Source: Portulaca oleracea | Taxonomy: Eukaryota; Streptophyta; Magnoliopsida; Caryophyllales; Portulacaceae | Direction of reading: 5' to 3' | Length of the DNA stretch: 64,000 nt | Assembly: GCA_029582165.1 (NCBI GenBank) | Contig: CM055872.1 | Location: 4,681,582 to 4,745,581 of the forward strand | Shown here: piece after piece, positions 23,727 through 36,300 of the stretch | Layout of the letters: the number at the start of each line of letters is the position of its first letter | Numbering within the stretch: the first letter of the stretch is position 1 | Position numbers and translations under genes: made by a program | Notes under the pieces: generated by a model | The model's database searches: none | Told to the model about the DNA's origin: nothing | What the model saw: the letters and a program-made list of their open reading frames with translations, nothing else

Positions 23727-24310
23727 CTCCCTGTTATTTGGATATGATACACTAAGGTCCTGTTCGATAAAATTAATGTTTAAGATAAAGGATTGCGGTT
23801 TATGTAGCGGATAACAGCTTAAGCAGCGGATAGTGGATGACTGTTCAAATAAAAATTGTGTTCGGTAAATTTAGCGGTTGAATTAATAAATTATTGTGAA
23901 TTGACATAAAAGGGTATCAATAATTTCCAAAGATAAATTTTACAAAGGGTTTTTTTGACCGAAAAATATGAAACGCTACTCTAAAAACGCTAAACGTTAA
24001 CTTTATTAACGTTTCACAAAACGCTTCTTAAAACGCTAAACGGTCTTCAAAACGCTAGCTTACCGAACGCTAATATTTATGCAATTAGAGTTATGACTTG
24101 GTCAAGACGCTAAACGCTACCCCAAACGCTACTGCCGAACACAACCTAACATATTCAATCCAATCCAAACATATCCAAACTTATCCAAATCTTTTACAAT
24201 TCCCCCAAAAAAAACATCATATCTAAAAACACAATTCCCCCAAAAAACATCATAATCTATCCAAACCAATCCATCCAAAACTAATTTTAACCAATCCAAA
24301 TAACAGGGCC
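23727..24310. mobile_element. Tourist-like MITE (TCCAATCC family), host of a nested MITE
   Basis: Termini CCCTGTTATTTGGAT and ATCCAAATAACAGGG are exact inverted repeats. The flanks are TTA at the left and TCA at the right, close to the 3-bp Harbinger target site. The right body is rich in CCAATCCAAAC. A second MITE (23756-24146) interrupts it. Confidence 0.7.
23756..24146. mobile_element. Nested Tourist-like MITE
   Basis: Termini GGTCCTGTTCG and CGAACACAACC; perfect TAA target duplication (23753-23755 and 24147-24149). The body has many AAACGCTA units. It sits inside the element at 23727-24310, so it is the younger insertion. Confidence 0.75.
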
Positions 24311-24340
24311 TCAATTTTATTTCTGAATTTATTTATCGGT

Positions 24341-24606
24341 AATTCTTAGGTAAGACTGTCTCACCATAAATGTATCGTAAGACGTATAACGTTATGATGA
24401 ATATTTATGAATACAGGGGTGACTAATAATTTATTTTGGCTTACTCTAATAAAAGTCACATTTTGATAAATTGTTAGTCACCTTCGTATTAAAAAGTCAT
24501 TCTAATATTACTTATTAGTCATATAGCAAAATATTAAAAATGTCACATTGTGAAGAGTCTGTCTCACAATAAGTTTTCATGAGACGGTCTTGTACTAAAA
24601 TTTGCG
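24341..24606. repeat. Dispersed repeat with GTAAGACTGTCTCACC ends
   Basis: Left end GGTAAGACTGTCTCACCATAA and right end CATGAGACGGTCTTGTAC are partly inverted. A diverged copy lies at 27266-27507, and a short piece (GAGACCGTCTTACGTAAG) lies in amylase 2 intron 1 near 11170. A MITE-like family of unknown class. Confidence 0.55.
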
Positions 24607-24737
24607 TTTATTTTGAATGAGCTATAATATTTTTGCAGATTTTTTTTATGGAAATGGAATTTTAATTTATTAATATTATGCTAAAATTATTTTAAACTTG
24701 ATTTAAGAAAATAGGCTGAAAAAATTAGATACATTCA

Positions 24738-24976
24738 GGCTCTATTCTTTTATACGGTTGGTTGCGGTGAAATTTGAAAAGGTGTTGTGAGTTGTGGTGA
24801 AAGTTGTGGTAGGTGAGGGAGGTTAAGAGATAATGTATAAAGTAGAGGAGAAAAATGAGGAGGGAGAAAAATGAAAACATATATTGGTACAGATTGTGGT
24901 GTGGTGTGGTGAAGTGTGATGGGAAATTAAAGAGTTCGGTGCAGTGTGATAACGTACCGCATAAAAGAACAGGGCC
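24738..24976. mobile_element. Tourist-like MITE (GTGGTG family)
   Basis: Ends GGCTCTATTCTTTTATACGG and CGCATAAAAGAACAGGGCC. The body is rich in GTTGTGGTG. Flanks TCA/TTA, close to the expected 3-bp duplication. Confidence 0.7.
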
Positions 24977-25006
24977 TTATAAGACAAGAATATATAATTC
25001 AACTAA

Positions 25007-25216
25007 GGCATTGTTCATTGGTTAGATTGGATGTAACTCTCCCAACTTATCCAAACTTATTCAAACTTATCCAAATCTAACACAGTTCCCCAAAAAAAAC
25101 ATCCATTTTAAAAACATAATTATCTAAAAAAGCATCTTAATTTATCCCAACTTATACTAATTTATCCCAACATATCCATCCAAATATGAAGATAACCTAA
25201 CAAAAAAACAACGCCC
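25007..25216. mobile_element. Tourist-like MITE (TCCAATCC family)
   Basis: Starts GGCATTGTTCATTGG after TAA and ends ACAACGCCC. The body has CCCAACTTATCCAAAC and the CAGTTCCCCAAAAAAA block shared with the copies at 42000 and 47137. Confidence 0.55.
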
Positions 25217-25603
25217 AGTAGTAGGAAAAAAAAAAGATGATTTGGACTTGGATTAGCCTTCATTTTTCTTGTTGAATCAAAGTAAAATGATTCATTAACT
25301 TAAGCGAACAAATTGTGAATAAATAATAGTTGATCTAAAGCATCAAATAAGAAATTCAACTTTTGAATAACTAACACAAATATTCAAAGTTGTGATGATC
25401 TTGGCATAAATAATTTTCTGTGCCTCGACATTTTTCTTCAATAGTTCTACATCTTTAACGTTTACGTAAACTCTAATCCAATATACCACACTATCCCATT
25501 AATTAAACAAAACTCTAAACAACAAGGCTCAAAATCCTACATAAAACTACAATAAAATTCTTACACTTCAAGAGACAATATAAATTTAAAATTAAACTCA
25601 TAA

Positions 25604-25888
25604 GGCCCTACGGCTGACTGGCTGCGGTGTCACAATACATCGTACCTTACCACAACCCATCACAATATAGTAATCCAACACAATTTACCATAACCCACCA
25701 CAATTAACCACAATTTTTTATCTCACTTTTTCCAATTACTTTTTCACATTTACCAACACAATTTACAATTATTAAAAATAAAACTCACTACACCTTACCA
25801 CAACTCATCACAATCCACCGCAACTTTTCCAGATCTACCGAATTCCATCACAATTCCACCATAGCATCGCGCCATATCGCAGTTAGCC
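25604..25888. mobile_element. Tourist-like MITE (CACCACAA orientation)
   Basis: Starts GGCCCTACGGCTGACTGG after TAA; ends CATATCGCAGTTAGCC. The body is the reverse-complement type of the GTGGTG family (ACCACAACCCATCACAA). Confidence 0.55.
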
Positions 25889-26120
25889 ATAATGAAATAA
25901 AAATTAATCAAATCAAATCTAAACTTATGTATAAATTGTTAACTTAGAACGTCGGTGTGATGTAGTTAAAGTCACTAAAAGACGTAAACGTGATGAGTAA
26001 ATAGTCAAAGCATGTCGTTTTGATAGTCAAGCACTCAAGTCAGACTATCATGTCTTACATGTACTCATGTTTTTCTTAAAATCTTCATGATAGGGTTATC
26101 ATTTGTCGGTTTTCATCTTA

Positions 26121-26344
26121 GGGGTCGTTTGGTTGAGAAACTTTCTCGGGAAAGTTTCTCAACTTTTTCAAGTTGAAAAACTTACACATGTTTGGTTGAG
26201 AAACTTTCCCGAGAAAGTTTTGATGTGGGACCCACAATTTCCCTCACAAACCCATGAAAAAGTTTCCCAGGGGGGCTAGGGAAAGTCTTTCCCGGGAAAG
26301 CTTTTCTTGGGAAAGTCTTTCCCGGGAAACAATCAAACGCACCA
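26121..26344. mobile_element. Palindromic MITE with GTTTGGTTGAGAAAC ends
   Basis: Begins GGGGTCGTTTGGTTGAG after TTA and ends ACAATCAAACGCACC. Internal repeats of TTTCCCGGGAAA give strong self-complementarity. A related element is at 45895-46114. Confidence 0.6.
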
Positions 26345-26554
26345 TGATTGATTGATGTATGAATTTTTTTTCTTCTTTTTTGCATATTATATATCAAAAT
26401 ATCATTCCTGAGGTTGGGAGAATGGGAGGTAGAAAATTGTAAATGTGGGTATTATATTATTGTTTGTAAGGTTAAATTATTTATAATATTTTTTTATTTT
26501 GTTCTATCTAATTTTATATATTTATTTAAATTTACATAAATTTTCTATTTCTAA

Positions 26555-26821
26555 GGCCTCGTTCGTTTATACAGTTAATTGCAGTGTAGTAATGATGCGG
26601 TGTGTTGAATTGTGGTGAGTTGTGATGAATTGTGTTGAGATGGTAAGTGAGGTAAATGACGAGAGAGAATGTGAAAAGTAAAGGAGAAAAGTGAGGAAAG
26701 ATAAAAATGAAGAAATATATTGGTAATAATTGTGGTGTGGTGTGGTGAAATGTAATATAAATAAAAAAATTACGGTATGATGTGGTACCGCACTGCGACC
26801 TACCACATAAAAAACGAGGCC
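26555..26821. mobile_element. Tourist-like MITE (GTGGTG family), complete
   Basis: 267 bp; termini GGCCTCGTTCGTTTATAC and ATAAAAAACGAGGCC; perfect TAA target duplication (26552-26554 and 26822-26824). Non-coding. Confidence 0.82.
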
Positions 26822-27265
26822 TAAAATATATTATTACTGACTTTTACCTTTCTCTATGTAAACTACTCAACCTTATGTAAACAAGTTTTACATACCCACA
26901 AAAGAACAAATTCAACTAAAGCTATACACATATGCACATACACCAAGGATCGTAGCATCACATGAAAATTAAGTTACTAAATCTATCAATTTGGACAGAC
27001 GGGTTAAATACGAGTCATATATATATCTGCTTACGGCAAATAAATGTCAAACATATTTCAAGTGCAGGTAAAATTTGACACTAAAAGTACGAGTTATACT
27101 TTTAGTTCACACATGACTTTAATTTTCATACTTGAATACAATAGTCAAGAATCATAGCATCAAATGAAAATTAAGTTACTAAGCCTATCAATTCGAATGA
27201 ACGGGGTTCTCAAAAGAAAAATCGAATGAGCGGGTTAAATATAGTGGATCGTATATTTGGTTCAA

Positions 27266-27507
27266 TAATTCTTATGTAAGATCGTTTCACCATAAATTTG
27301 TTGGTGAATATTTATGAATACAAGGGTGACTAATAATTTATGTGAGTTGACTCTGATAAAAACCATCTCTAATAAATTATTAGTCATATTTATATTAAAA
27401 AATTATTTTAATATCACTCATTAATCATACTAAAATATTTGAAAGGTTATCATTTGAGAATCTCGTCTTACAATACGTGAGATGGTCTTATCCTAAAATT
27501 TGTGTAT
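27266..27507. repeat. Second copy of the GTAAGAC/GTCTTAC repeat
   Basis: Shares AATACAAGGGTGACTAATAA-type sequence with 24341-24606 and ends GAGATGGTCTTATCC. Confidence 0.55.
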
Positions 27508-28004
27508 TTGGTTTAAGCAAATACGGATCATGTGTATTTCAGGCTCGTGCAAGTTTTATGCTAAAAACACGAGCTACATGTGTTTTGTGTTTAGATAAAT
27601 ACATATCAGACATATTTAATTCATTCGTAGAATGGACCGATTAACTAGTCATGCATGAAAAAGGATGGAAAAATTATCAAAAAAAAATAAAACACAAGAT
27701 ATGTAGGGAATAAAAAAACTAGTCATTGCGCCAATAAAAGAGGTTAAATTTTCATATTGTCCTCTCTTCGTCTAGTTTGATATGTCACATGTCCCTTACT
27801 AAGATATGGTTGTAAGAGATGAGATAAGGTTGCAAAAAAAAAAAAAAAAAAAGTAGCTTCCAATGTTTATCAATGAACAAACTTTCCGTCTATCTTACAG
27901 AAAAGGGAAGGAAAAAGGAACTCACTCATTCATCACACTCAAGAAAGGAGCTTTATATATACGACAATGCTCAAGCATGAATCTATTTCACTGTTTATTA
28001 GAAT

Positions 28005-28430
28005 TATTTGACGATAGTACATTGAATTTTAAGGGTATTAGATAATCATGCAATAAATTTTTTTTTTTACTTTAATACACTGAACTTTGAGGGTGTTGGA
28101 CAATAATGCACTCTGAACAATTCCGGTGACAATTGGCGCGGTGGCGGTTTTACTTTGAGGTGTCGTTTTTCTATTTTTTTTCTAGAAAATATTTTTGTAG
28201 TGTAAGAAATTACACATAAGCAGGATAACTAATATATTTTTTTGAAAAATAAGAGAAAAAATGATACTTCAAAGTAGAACCGCCACCACGTAAACCACCA
28301 CCGGAATTGTTCTTAAGGCATTATTGTCTAAAATCTTCAAAGTTTAGTGTATTAGAGTAAAAAAAAAGTTTAGTGCATTATTGTCTTATATCCCTAGAAT
28401 TCAGTGTATTATCGCACAATAACCCTTTCT
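28005..28430. mobile_element. Long-arm inverted-repeat element
   Basis: The left arm (TACACTGAACTTTGAGGG, GACAATAATGCACTCTG, AACAATTCCGGTG) is matched in reverse complement on the right (CACCGGAATTGTTCTTAAGG, CATTATTGTCT, TCAAAGTTTAGTGTATTA). The centre is short. A related element lies at 43690-44015. Boundaries approximate. Confidence 0.65.
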
Positions 28431-28614
28431 ATTGTCACACAACTTATCGCTCATACGCTCTTCACCAATATTCGTTTTGAAAAATTGTTAGCGTCAATTA
28501 CTCAAATAATTATTTACATTTTTCTCGATAATGGTTCCTTTGTATAAGAATAAGGGACATTCAATGTTTCAATAGCTATAAAGGATTAAATTCTTGAGTC
28601 ACATCATGAAGTTT

Positions 28615-29840
28615 TAGGAGTGGTGACAAAGAGGAGGCCGAGGGAGAAAGTTAGGGCATTCGATAGTCAATTTGAGTTGATCAACTAGTGAAGTTATCCA
28701 TCTTTTACATTGTCTTATGGAGCAATATAAGGAGATGATGAATATGTTCATATTTGATATTTATTGATTTAGGTAAAGCATATGATAAGATACCCAGGGA
28801 GATATTGTGGGAGTGCCTTGAGGTAAAAAGGGTGCAGTATCCTTATAATTGAATAGTTAGAAATATGTAGACTTCGGTGTATCTGAGCGGGGTTAATCAC
28901 AAAGATAGCAATCAAGTTATTACCGTTGGAGGGGCAGTTATCGTGATGGCAAAGAAGCTTCAGTGTAACACACCGACCCTTCTCGGATCGTGACCATTAT
29001 TGATAACGACTCTAATGATCGACGAATGGCCCTATAAGTCACCCCGAGTCCTTCCAGCGTGCTTCATCATTGCCCACATGCTTCTTGGAAATCCTTACTA
29101 AAACTCATCCATCCCCATACTATTTATAATCATGCACACTTAATTGAAGAATTCTTAACAAATGAGCTTTTTAAAAGAAAGGTGCACATTGGTGATATAA
29201 GCAGTCATTTCAGTCTCTCAAGTCACACACTAACCATATCTCGGGTGTACCATTCAGTACTCGATCCTGATCTATTTTGCGAATTGATGGGATATTAATC
29301 AATAACCACAATTATAACCCATCGTATTAAGGTCGATTGACAAAAGTGGAAGTTGAGGTCAAGAGTGTTGTTAGATAACATGATGTTGTTGAGGCTTAAA
29401 GGTGAGGTTTACTGTGTGGTGATTAGACTACTAATATTATATGGTTCAGAGTGTTGGACAACCAATAGGTCGCATCATCAAAGGTTAAATATACATAAAT
29501 GAGAATAACTAGGTAAATTTGTGGTTTCACCAAGATGGATAGGATTAAGAATGAAGTGTGTCGCGATAAATTATGATGGAGTCTATTTAAGATAAGTTGC
29601 GAGAGAACAGACTAAGATTGTTTGGTTATATGTTTAGGAGGAGTGACGATGCTCCTGCTCGAAGATGTGAAAAATTTATGCTATTGTCGACGTAGGAGGC
29701 CTAGGAAACATACGAGGGCGGTTATTTGAGGCGATTTGATGCACATGGGTTTAGGGGGGATATGACGCTCAATAGGAACATTTGGTTGGATATGATTAAG
29801 TAGTCAATTGAGACTTGAGAAAGACAAGAGGTTTTCTGTG
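28615..29840 (+). pseudogene. Dead LINE reverse transcriptase, split by another insertion
   Basis: Two pieces of one RT-related protein. At about 28755-28830 the frame reads FIDLGKAYDKIPREILWECL, an RT-domain block (usual form DLEKAYDRVPREVLW). At 29390-29690 it reads LRLKGEVYCVVIRLLILYGS, ECW and DKLRENRLRLFGYMFRRSDD, the C-terminal region of the same family. Many stops and shifts make it non-functional. Between the pieces, 28964 to about 29330 looks like foreign LTR DNA. Confidence 0.7.
28964..29330 (+). repeat. Possible LTR fragment inside the dead LINE
   Basis: Starts TGTAACACACCGACC, like many gypsy LTRs (TGTAACACCCCGACC). It has no similarity to the LINE sequence on either side. The right end and a target duplication were not identified, so this is tentative. 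A 79-codon frame inside it shows no protein features. Confidence 0.35.
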
Positions 29841-30474
29841 GATTGTCATTATAACGTCTTGTTGTGTGTTTTTGCGCTTTCCTGGTGATGGTGTCTTTTA
29901 GGTACATCTATTTCACCTACTTGCTTGGAGCATACATGTATGAAATCTCGCTCTCTCTGTTTCCTCGTTCTCTTGGTTCCTGTAGCTAGAATTAGTTCAC
30001 TTAACTAAGCTCTAGACGATATACCCTAATATTTGTCAGTTACATAAGATCTACAATTTCTAGCTTATTTTCTAAGATTATTCATAAATTGATGTGGTCT
30101 CGTATCTAAGGTGAAAATCTATTATCAAATCCCTATAATACGAATGTAAGATCATCCATCAACAACAGAAAGTCAGACATGTAACATAATTGAGAATTAT
30201 TCAAAGGAACCTTCGTAAATTTTTATTTTGCCAGTGATCCCAAATTAATCAAACTTCTTTGGATTTTTGGATTGATTTGCATATTAAGGAAATATCTTTC
30301 TTTCACAGCCTTTTTTAAAATTAAAGTGAAGCATTCAAATCCAATGCAAAAAAAATTAATATATTTATAAAAGAAAAAAGGAAACAAATTCTCAGGTGAT
30401 ATCTAACATAACTCAAGTTAATTGAAAGGATCTATTTTGATTTAATTTGGATATGGTGAAGGCCAATTAATAAA
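29841..30474. other. Spacer, nothing recognised
   Basis: AT-rich DNA without coding or repeat boundaries that I can support. Confidence 0.35.
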
Positions 30475-30476
30475 TA

Positions 30477-30680
30477 CCCTTCCGTTCCATATTAATTGTC
30501 CCGACACATTATTAATTTATCAATATATACAATATTATAATATACAAAAGTACCATCATTAAATTAATAACGAAAAGTACTATCATAAGAATATAGTTTT
30601 GTAATTTTTTGATAAAATATACTATAAAATTTTTTTAGTCAAATACGATGTTTTGGACAATTAATATGAAATAGAGGGAG
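30477..30680. mobile_element. Stowaway MITE
   Basis: 204 bp; left CCCTTCCGTTCCATATTAAT, right ATTAATATGAAATAGAGGGAG; TA on both flanks (30475-30476, 30681-30682). Confidence 0.85.
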
Positions 30681-31058
30681 TAGATCCTAGGGTATTATCA
30701 AGTATTCCTCTCAAACTTTTAAAAATCCTTTATGCTACTCTCTCAACTTTTAATGCTCATCATTTTTAACATTAAATGATCTCTAGTATCTCACTTTAAC
30801 AATATTTCAATCAATATATATATTATTTTTGTCATAAAATATTTGTCAATATAAGTATTATAACTAATTTATATATTTGAATTTACATGTCACTTTAGGA
30901 TTCTAATATCTATCATTTTCTTTTTACTTATAACAAATAAATTTATTTATCACTTTTTATAATTCTAATAACTATCATTTTCAATTAATGCAGGGACTGT
31001 GTTGCCGATCCACAAAATTTTCACTCCAATTTAAAGATTCATTAGACTTATCAAATTA

Positions 31059-31175
31059 GGACCTGTTTTTTGGATTTGACAAAATGATACTTTTTTGGAA
31101 ATTTATATTTTTAGAGAGAAATTTTTTTTGGGAAGTGTGTAAAGTTGGATTGGATTGGATTAGTTGGGATGACAT
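31059..31175. mobile_element. Truncated Tourist-like MITE (TCCAATCC family)
   Basis: TTA then GGACCTGTTTTTTGGATT, followed by a TTGGATTGGATTGGAT stretch. The right terminus is not recognisable. Confidence 0.4.
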
Positions 31176-31208
31176 TCAAATCGTGACCAAATTAATAAAT
31201 AAAATTGC

Positions 31209-31555
31209 ATTGTAGTGGGACATAATCGAAAGTATACCCTAAATATCATAGATTTTGTGTTGTATTTGATTCAAAACTTTGTATAACACTTTACCACGAT
31301 TTTTAATGAATTTACAACATTTCTCCCAATTTTTTTCAATTTTTTCATTTTTTTTATTTTTTATGATTTTTTCCAGTTATATTCCTTTTCAAAAAATCAT
31401 AATAATTGCTCGGAATCTCAAACAAATAATTTTAAAAATGTTTTAGCAATTACACTTCATTACCTATCTGGAGGCATGAACGAAAAAAAAAACGATATGG
31501 GGTAGACATCAAAAAAATAAAAAAGTTGTGGTGATGGATTTGGTACCACTACAAT
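31209..31555. mobile_element. ATTGTAGTGG-ended element, copy 1
   Basis: 347 bp with inverted ends ATTGTAGTGG and CCACTACAAT. Nearly identical to 31862-32202 over its length (for example ATCATAGATTTTGTGTTG and AATTGCTCGGAATCTCAAA). Confidence 0.7.
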
Positions 31556-31567
31556 ACAATATTATTT

Positions 31568-31853
<286 letters not shown>

Positions 31854-31861
31854 AAAAATAT

Positions 31862-32202
31862 ATTGTAGTGGGACAAAATCGAGTGTATACGCTAAATATC
31901 ATAGATTTTGTGTTGCATTTGATTCAAAACTTTGTATAACACTTTACTACGATTTTTAATGAATTTACAACATTTCTCCCAATTTTTTTCAATTTGTTTT
32001 CAATTTTTTATGATTTTTTCAATTTTATTCCTTTTAAAAAATCATAATAATTGCTCGGAATCTCAAAAAATAATTTAAAAAATGTTTTAGTCACTACACT
32101 TCGTTACCTATTTAGGGGTAGGAACCAAAAAAACAAAAACAATATGGGGTAGGCATGGAAAAAATAAAAAGAATGTGGTGATGTATTTGGTACCACTACA
32201 AT
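31862..32202. mobile_element. ATTGTAGTGG-ended element, copy 2
   Basis: 341 bp, same ends as copy 1 and in the same orientation. Immediately followed by another left palindrome arm and (TA)n. Confidence 0.7.
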
Positions 32203-32211
32203 ACAATTTTA

Positions 32212-32298
32212 TTTTTTTTTGGACCACCAGAATCCAAAATGATAGTAGGGATTATTGCCATACAATTTGTGACAGTAGGGATTATTAGAATCCAATTT

Positions 32299-32360
<62 letters not shown>
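32212..32360. repeat. Second palindrome arm and (TA)n, no right arm
   Basis: The arm (GGACCACCAGAATCC, GTAGGGATTATTGCC) matches the arms at 31568-31853 and is followed by (TA)n at 32302-32360. The matching right arm is absent. Confidence 0.7.
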
Positions 32361-32363
<3 letters not shown>

Positions 32364-32376
32364 AACGTTAAACTAA

Positions 32377-32505
32377 AGCCCTGTTTTTGGATTGGTAACT
32401 CTTTCTAATCTAATCCAATTCAAACATTACACAATTACCCAAAAAAGCATCCTCTCTAAAAACATAATTACTCAAAAAAGAATTCAATCCAGTCTAATCC
32501 GATTG
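32377..32505. mobile_element. Truncated Tourist-like MITE (TCCAATCC family)
   Basis: AGCCCTGTTTTTGGATTGG at the left and the ACACAATTACCCAAAAAAGC block shared with other copies; no right terminus. Confidence 0.45.
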
Positions 32506-33240
32506 AATTTATTATAGACTTTAGTAAGAAAAAGATGATAGAGAACAAGTCATAAAAAATAATTATTATAAATATTTTAATAATAAAATATCAAATAAAT
32601 AAAATAAAATTTTATAGAGAAAACATAAAAAAAATTCAACATTATATATAAAATCCTAATCGTAATTTTTTTTATAATTGCATGATTTATAAACAATTTT
32701 TTTATTTTCTGGTGAATCTTTAGTTGAAATTGAATATTTTTATATATTAATTTAAATTAATGAAAGTTAGTGAATTTATTTTATTTTATTTGATGACAGT
32801 GACATTTTTTATTTTTTTTAGAAAGTTGAGTGATATTTTTGGAAAGTTGAGTGTCATCTTTGTTTAAATAATTTTTTAACCTGTTTACAATCTGTTATAG
32901 TAAGTTTCAGTGACATTTTTTTACTATTTTTGAAAGTTGAATGATGATAATGATAGTTTGTAAAAATCATTAGCATTTTGACTATTTTAAAAAGTTTACT
33001 GACATTTTTTTATAAGCACTCCCTACCCAATTCTTTTCAGAACGGACAAATGCAAATTATCGGGTCAGACAGATTTATACCAATCACAAATTAGAAATAG
33101 ATATTTATTCAAGATGGAGGAGACAATATAAAAATTTAATATTATAAACTTGAATTTAAAATTATAAAAAATGTCTCATTATACATAAGCATCTTGACTT
33201 TAGAACACATAGAGACAGTCAGCCACCCCACCCCCTCCTT
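32506..33240. other. AT-rich upstream region of the P450 gene
   Basis: Contains several short GAAAGTTGAGTGA-like words but no gene. Confidence 0.35.
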
Positions 33241-33244
33241 CCCC

Positions 33245-33252
33245 TATTTATA
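33245..33252 (+). promoter_or_regulatory. TATA-like box of the P450 gene
   Basis: TATTTATA, 133 bp before the ATG, followed by a CT-rich leader. Confidence 0.5.
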
Positions 33253-33384
33253 CCTTGTTATTGGGCACACTCCCCTTGTGCTCTTGCCTCCCTCTTCCCC
33301 CTCTTCCCAACCCCACTTTCACCCTCAAAAACAGAGCAAAAACAGAGCAGAAAACAGGGGAAGTGAGAGAAAAACAGAGCATCC

Positions 33385-36300
33385 ATGGAAGATCTCTACA
33401 AATTGGCCTTGATTTCTGTGTTTTTCTGCTTGTTCTTGAGCTGGGCAGTTGAATTTTACAGGAATAATTTGTGGGTAAAGTGCAGAAAACAAAGGAAGAG
33501 GCTGAATAAACAGGGGATCAGAGGGCCTTCGCCGAGTTTTGTGTATGGGAATGTGCCTGAGATGCAGAGGATTCAATCCATGGTGGTGGTCAATACTTGT
33601 TCTTCTTCTTCATCCTCTAATGGAGAAATTGTGGGGCATGATTATACTTCTACGCTGTTTCCTTACTTTGAACAGTGGAGGAAAGAATATGGTACTTTTT
33701 TTTCTATCTCTCTGTTTTTGCTTTCTGTCAAAAATATGTTCTGACTCTGATACTTGGATTTGTCCGACCGAACTAAGCTGGACAATTCGGTCATGTTCCA
33801 AAGCGGGTTAGGTTCGAGTTTGGGGTAAGAAATTTAGACATCTGAATTTTGTGCCATATTCGAGTTCGGACGGTCTGCGAACCATGTTCGGATAAAATAT
33901 TGAAATTGTATCTATATTTAGAGTAAATTCGAGTTTGGGGATGTACGGACAAGTCTGAGCTTGAAATTTGATGTTTGTTAACCAGATAGGGTTGTCAAAT
34001 GTTCAGGTCGATGTTGGTTAGGGCAAATTGGATATTTGATGAAAAGTTTGATATTTAAGATTTGGATTTTTGGGCAATTTTTGGGTCAGATAAGTTTATA
34101 TTAGATTTGATCAATAGAAAAATGAAAGTTGTTACGTCCGGATTTTCAACCGAATCGATCAAAATAAAAATTTTGACAAAAAAAAATTATATTATATGCG
34201 ATTTCTTTTCAGATTGGACTAAACCCAAATTTTCAGGTTGGATTGTTCTCTGGCCGCCTTATTCTTCCCATGAGAAATTGCTTATGCAACGTATTTTTGT
34301 TTTATAATCACTAGGATAATATAGAATTATCAAAAGTTAAAAACCGTTGGCACCAACACAAGGTACACAATTAAACTCATACAAAATAAAGAATTATCAA
34401 AAGTTAAAACATGTTCTTTTATGCAGCTGGTTGGTTGCGATTACACAACACGCCATATTCTACCACAACTCATCACAATCTATCACAACCTATCACAATC
34501 TACTTTTTTAATTTTAATTTTAATTTATCCTTTTATAAAAATTAAACTTTTCCCAACCCACCACAGTTTTCATCAACCCACTACAACTTTTCTCGACCCA
34601 TCACAATCCACCACATTTCTTACTCATCACACCGCAATCAATTGCAACAACCTTATATAAAAAAAGACCTAAATATTAAAACACCGAAAATGTTATTCAT
34701 TTAAAAAATTCAATTAAACATGCCTGACTTTTTTTTTTTTTTTGTTGGTTAGCTCTCATGGTCATTTCAAAAATGTTTGTCCTATATGTCACGGAATTTT
34801 CCGAAATCATCCGGAATGTCCCGGAATATTCTAGAAGTATCCGGAATATTCTGCAGAATTCTAGAATTCTAGAATTCCTAGAGTTCTGCACTACTCATGA
34901 ATGTCCTAGAATATTCTAGAGTATTCTACACATGTATAGATTATTGGATACTTGTATAGATGGTTCAGAGGCACTGATATGGAGTTAGATCAAATCAATC
35001 TCCACCGTCCATTGAGGAGGTGGAAGTGTATAAATACCCTCTTGGGGTCTCATTTGTAACCATCCACCAATTGGAAGCAATACTCAAGAGCATTCTCCCA
35101 AACACACTCTTATCTCTTTTCTTATTCTTCAAAGCTTTCTTAGTCTCTTATAGTCTAAGTTAAACATGAAAGGCTTACTAGCAAACTTCCAATATAAAAT
35201 CGGGTTAAAGTTTGCTAGCATATGGCGTTGTACAAATTAAAGTCACCCCGTGACATTTGGTATCGAGCCTCGGTTTTAAGAAATTAGTGCGGGAGAAGTC
35301 ATGTCGAGTGTGGCCGAGCAAGGCTCCAAGAAGGGCAAAGGAACGAGGAGCATGGAGAACCCGGACATGTCACTCTTGAAAAGGGTGGCCGAGGTGGAGG
35401 ACACCATGTCCCACCTAGTGAAGGAAGTCGAGGCCTTAATGGGAAAGGCCGAGACACGGAGGAATTCGCTTCTAAGGATGAGATGAAGGAATTCCAGGAT
35501 GATGTGCAAAGCGCCTTTGATTCTCTCAAGGCGAGCTTGTTCATGGGGATGATGCTCTCAAAAGGAGATGAAGGATTCCAACAAAGCCCTTAGGAAGGAG
35601 TGGTGATTGCAAGTCAACAATCGAGTCTCTTTCCAACAAGATGGAAGAACTCGAGTTGCGATTGAAGACTTGCACGGCCTGTTGGTTAATGGTGGAGGCG
35701 CCGAGATTTCCGTCTCCAAGAAGGATATCACTCCTCCTCCCTTCTACAAGGGGTCGAGGAATGCACGAGTGATTGATGACTTCATTTGGAATGTGGAGTC
35801 ATACTTTGAGTCCAATGATGACATATTGACGAAAAGGAAGAAGGTAAACACCGCTTCGCTACTTCAAAGATGTTGCCTTGATATGGTGGCGCGCAGTGTG
35901 AAGATGCCACCATCGCACATCCGATCCCATCACTACTGGGATCAACTTAAGAGGGAGCTTAAGAGGCAATTCTATCCAGAGGATGCCGAATTTGAAGCTC
36001 GCACTAGGCTTCGACATCTCCAACACAAGGATGGGCGTATTCGAATACGTCGAGGAGTTCCAAGAACTCATGCTTTGGAGATCACCGGCATGAGTGCCAA
36101 GGACAAGTTGTTTATGTTCCTTGAAGGATTACAACCGTGGGCTAAGATGGAGTGGCGGCGAGGGTAAATGATATCAATTCGTGAATTGCGCTGCGACACT
36201 CTGCCCGAACGTGGCGAGAGTTCTCGAGGACCAAGCACGAGGCCAAGTAACAATGGAAAAGGTGGGAGATCGAGACAAGTCTCCCGAAGGATCGACCCTT

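Noticed and set aside
34062..34307. 81-codon frame in P450 intron 1
   Set aside because: Within a CCCGA-type repeat patch; no protein features.
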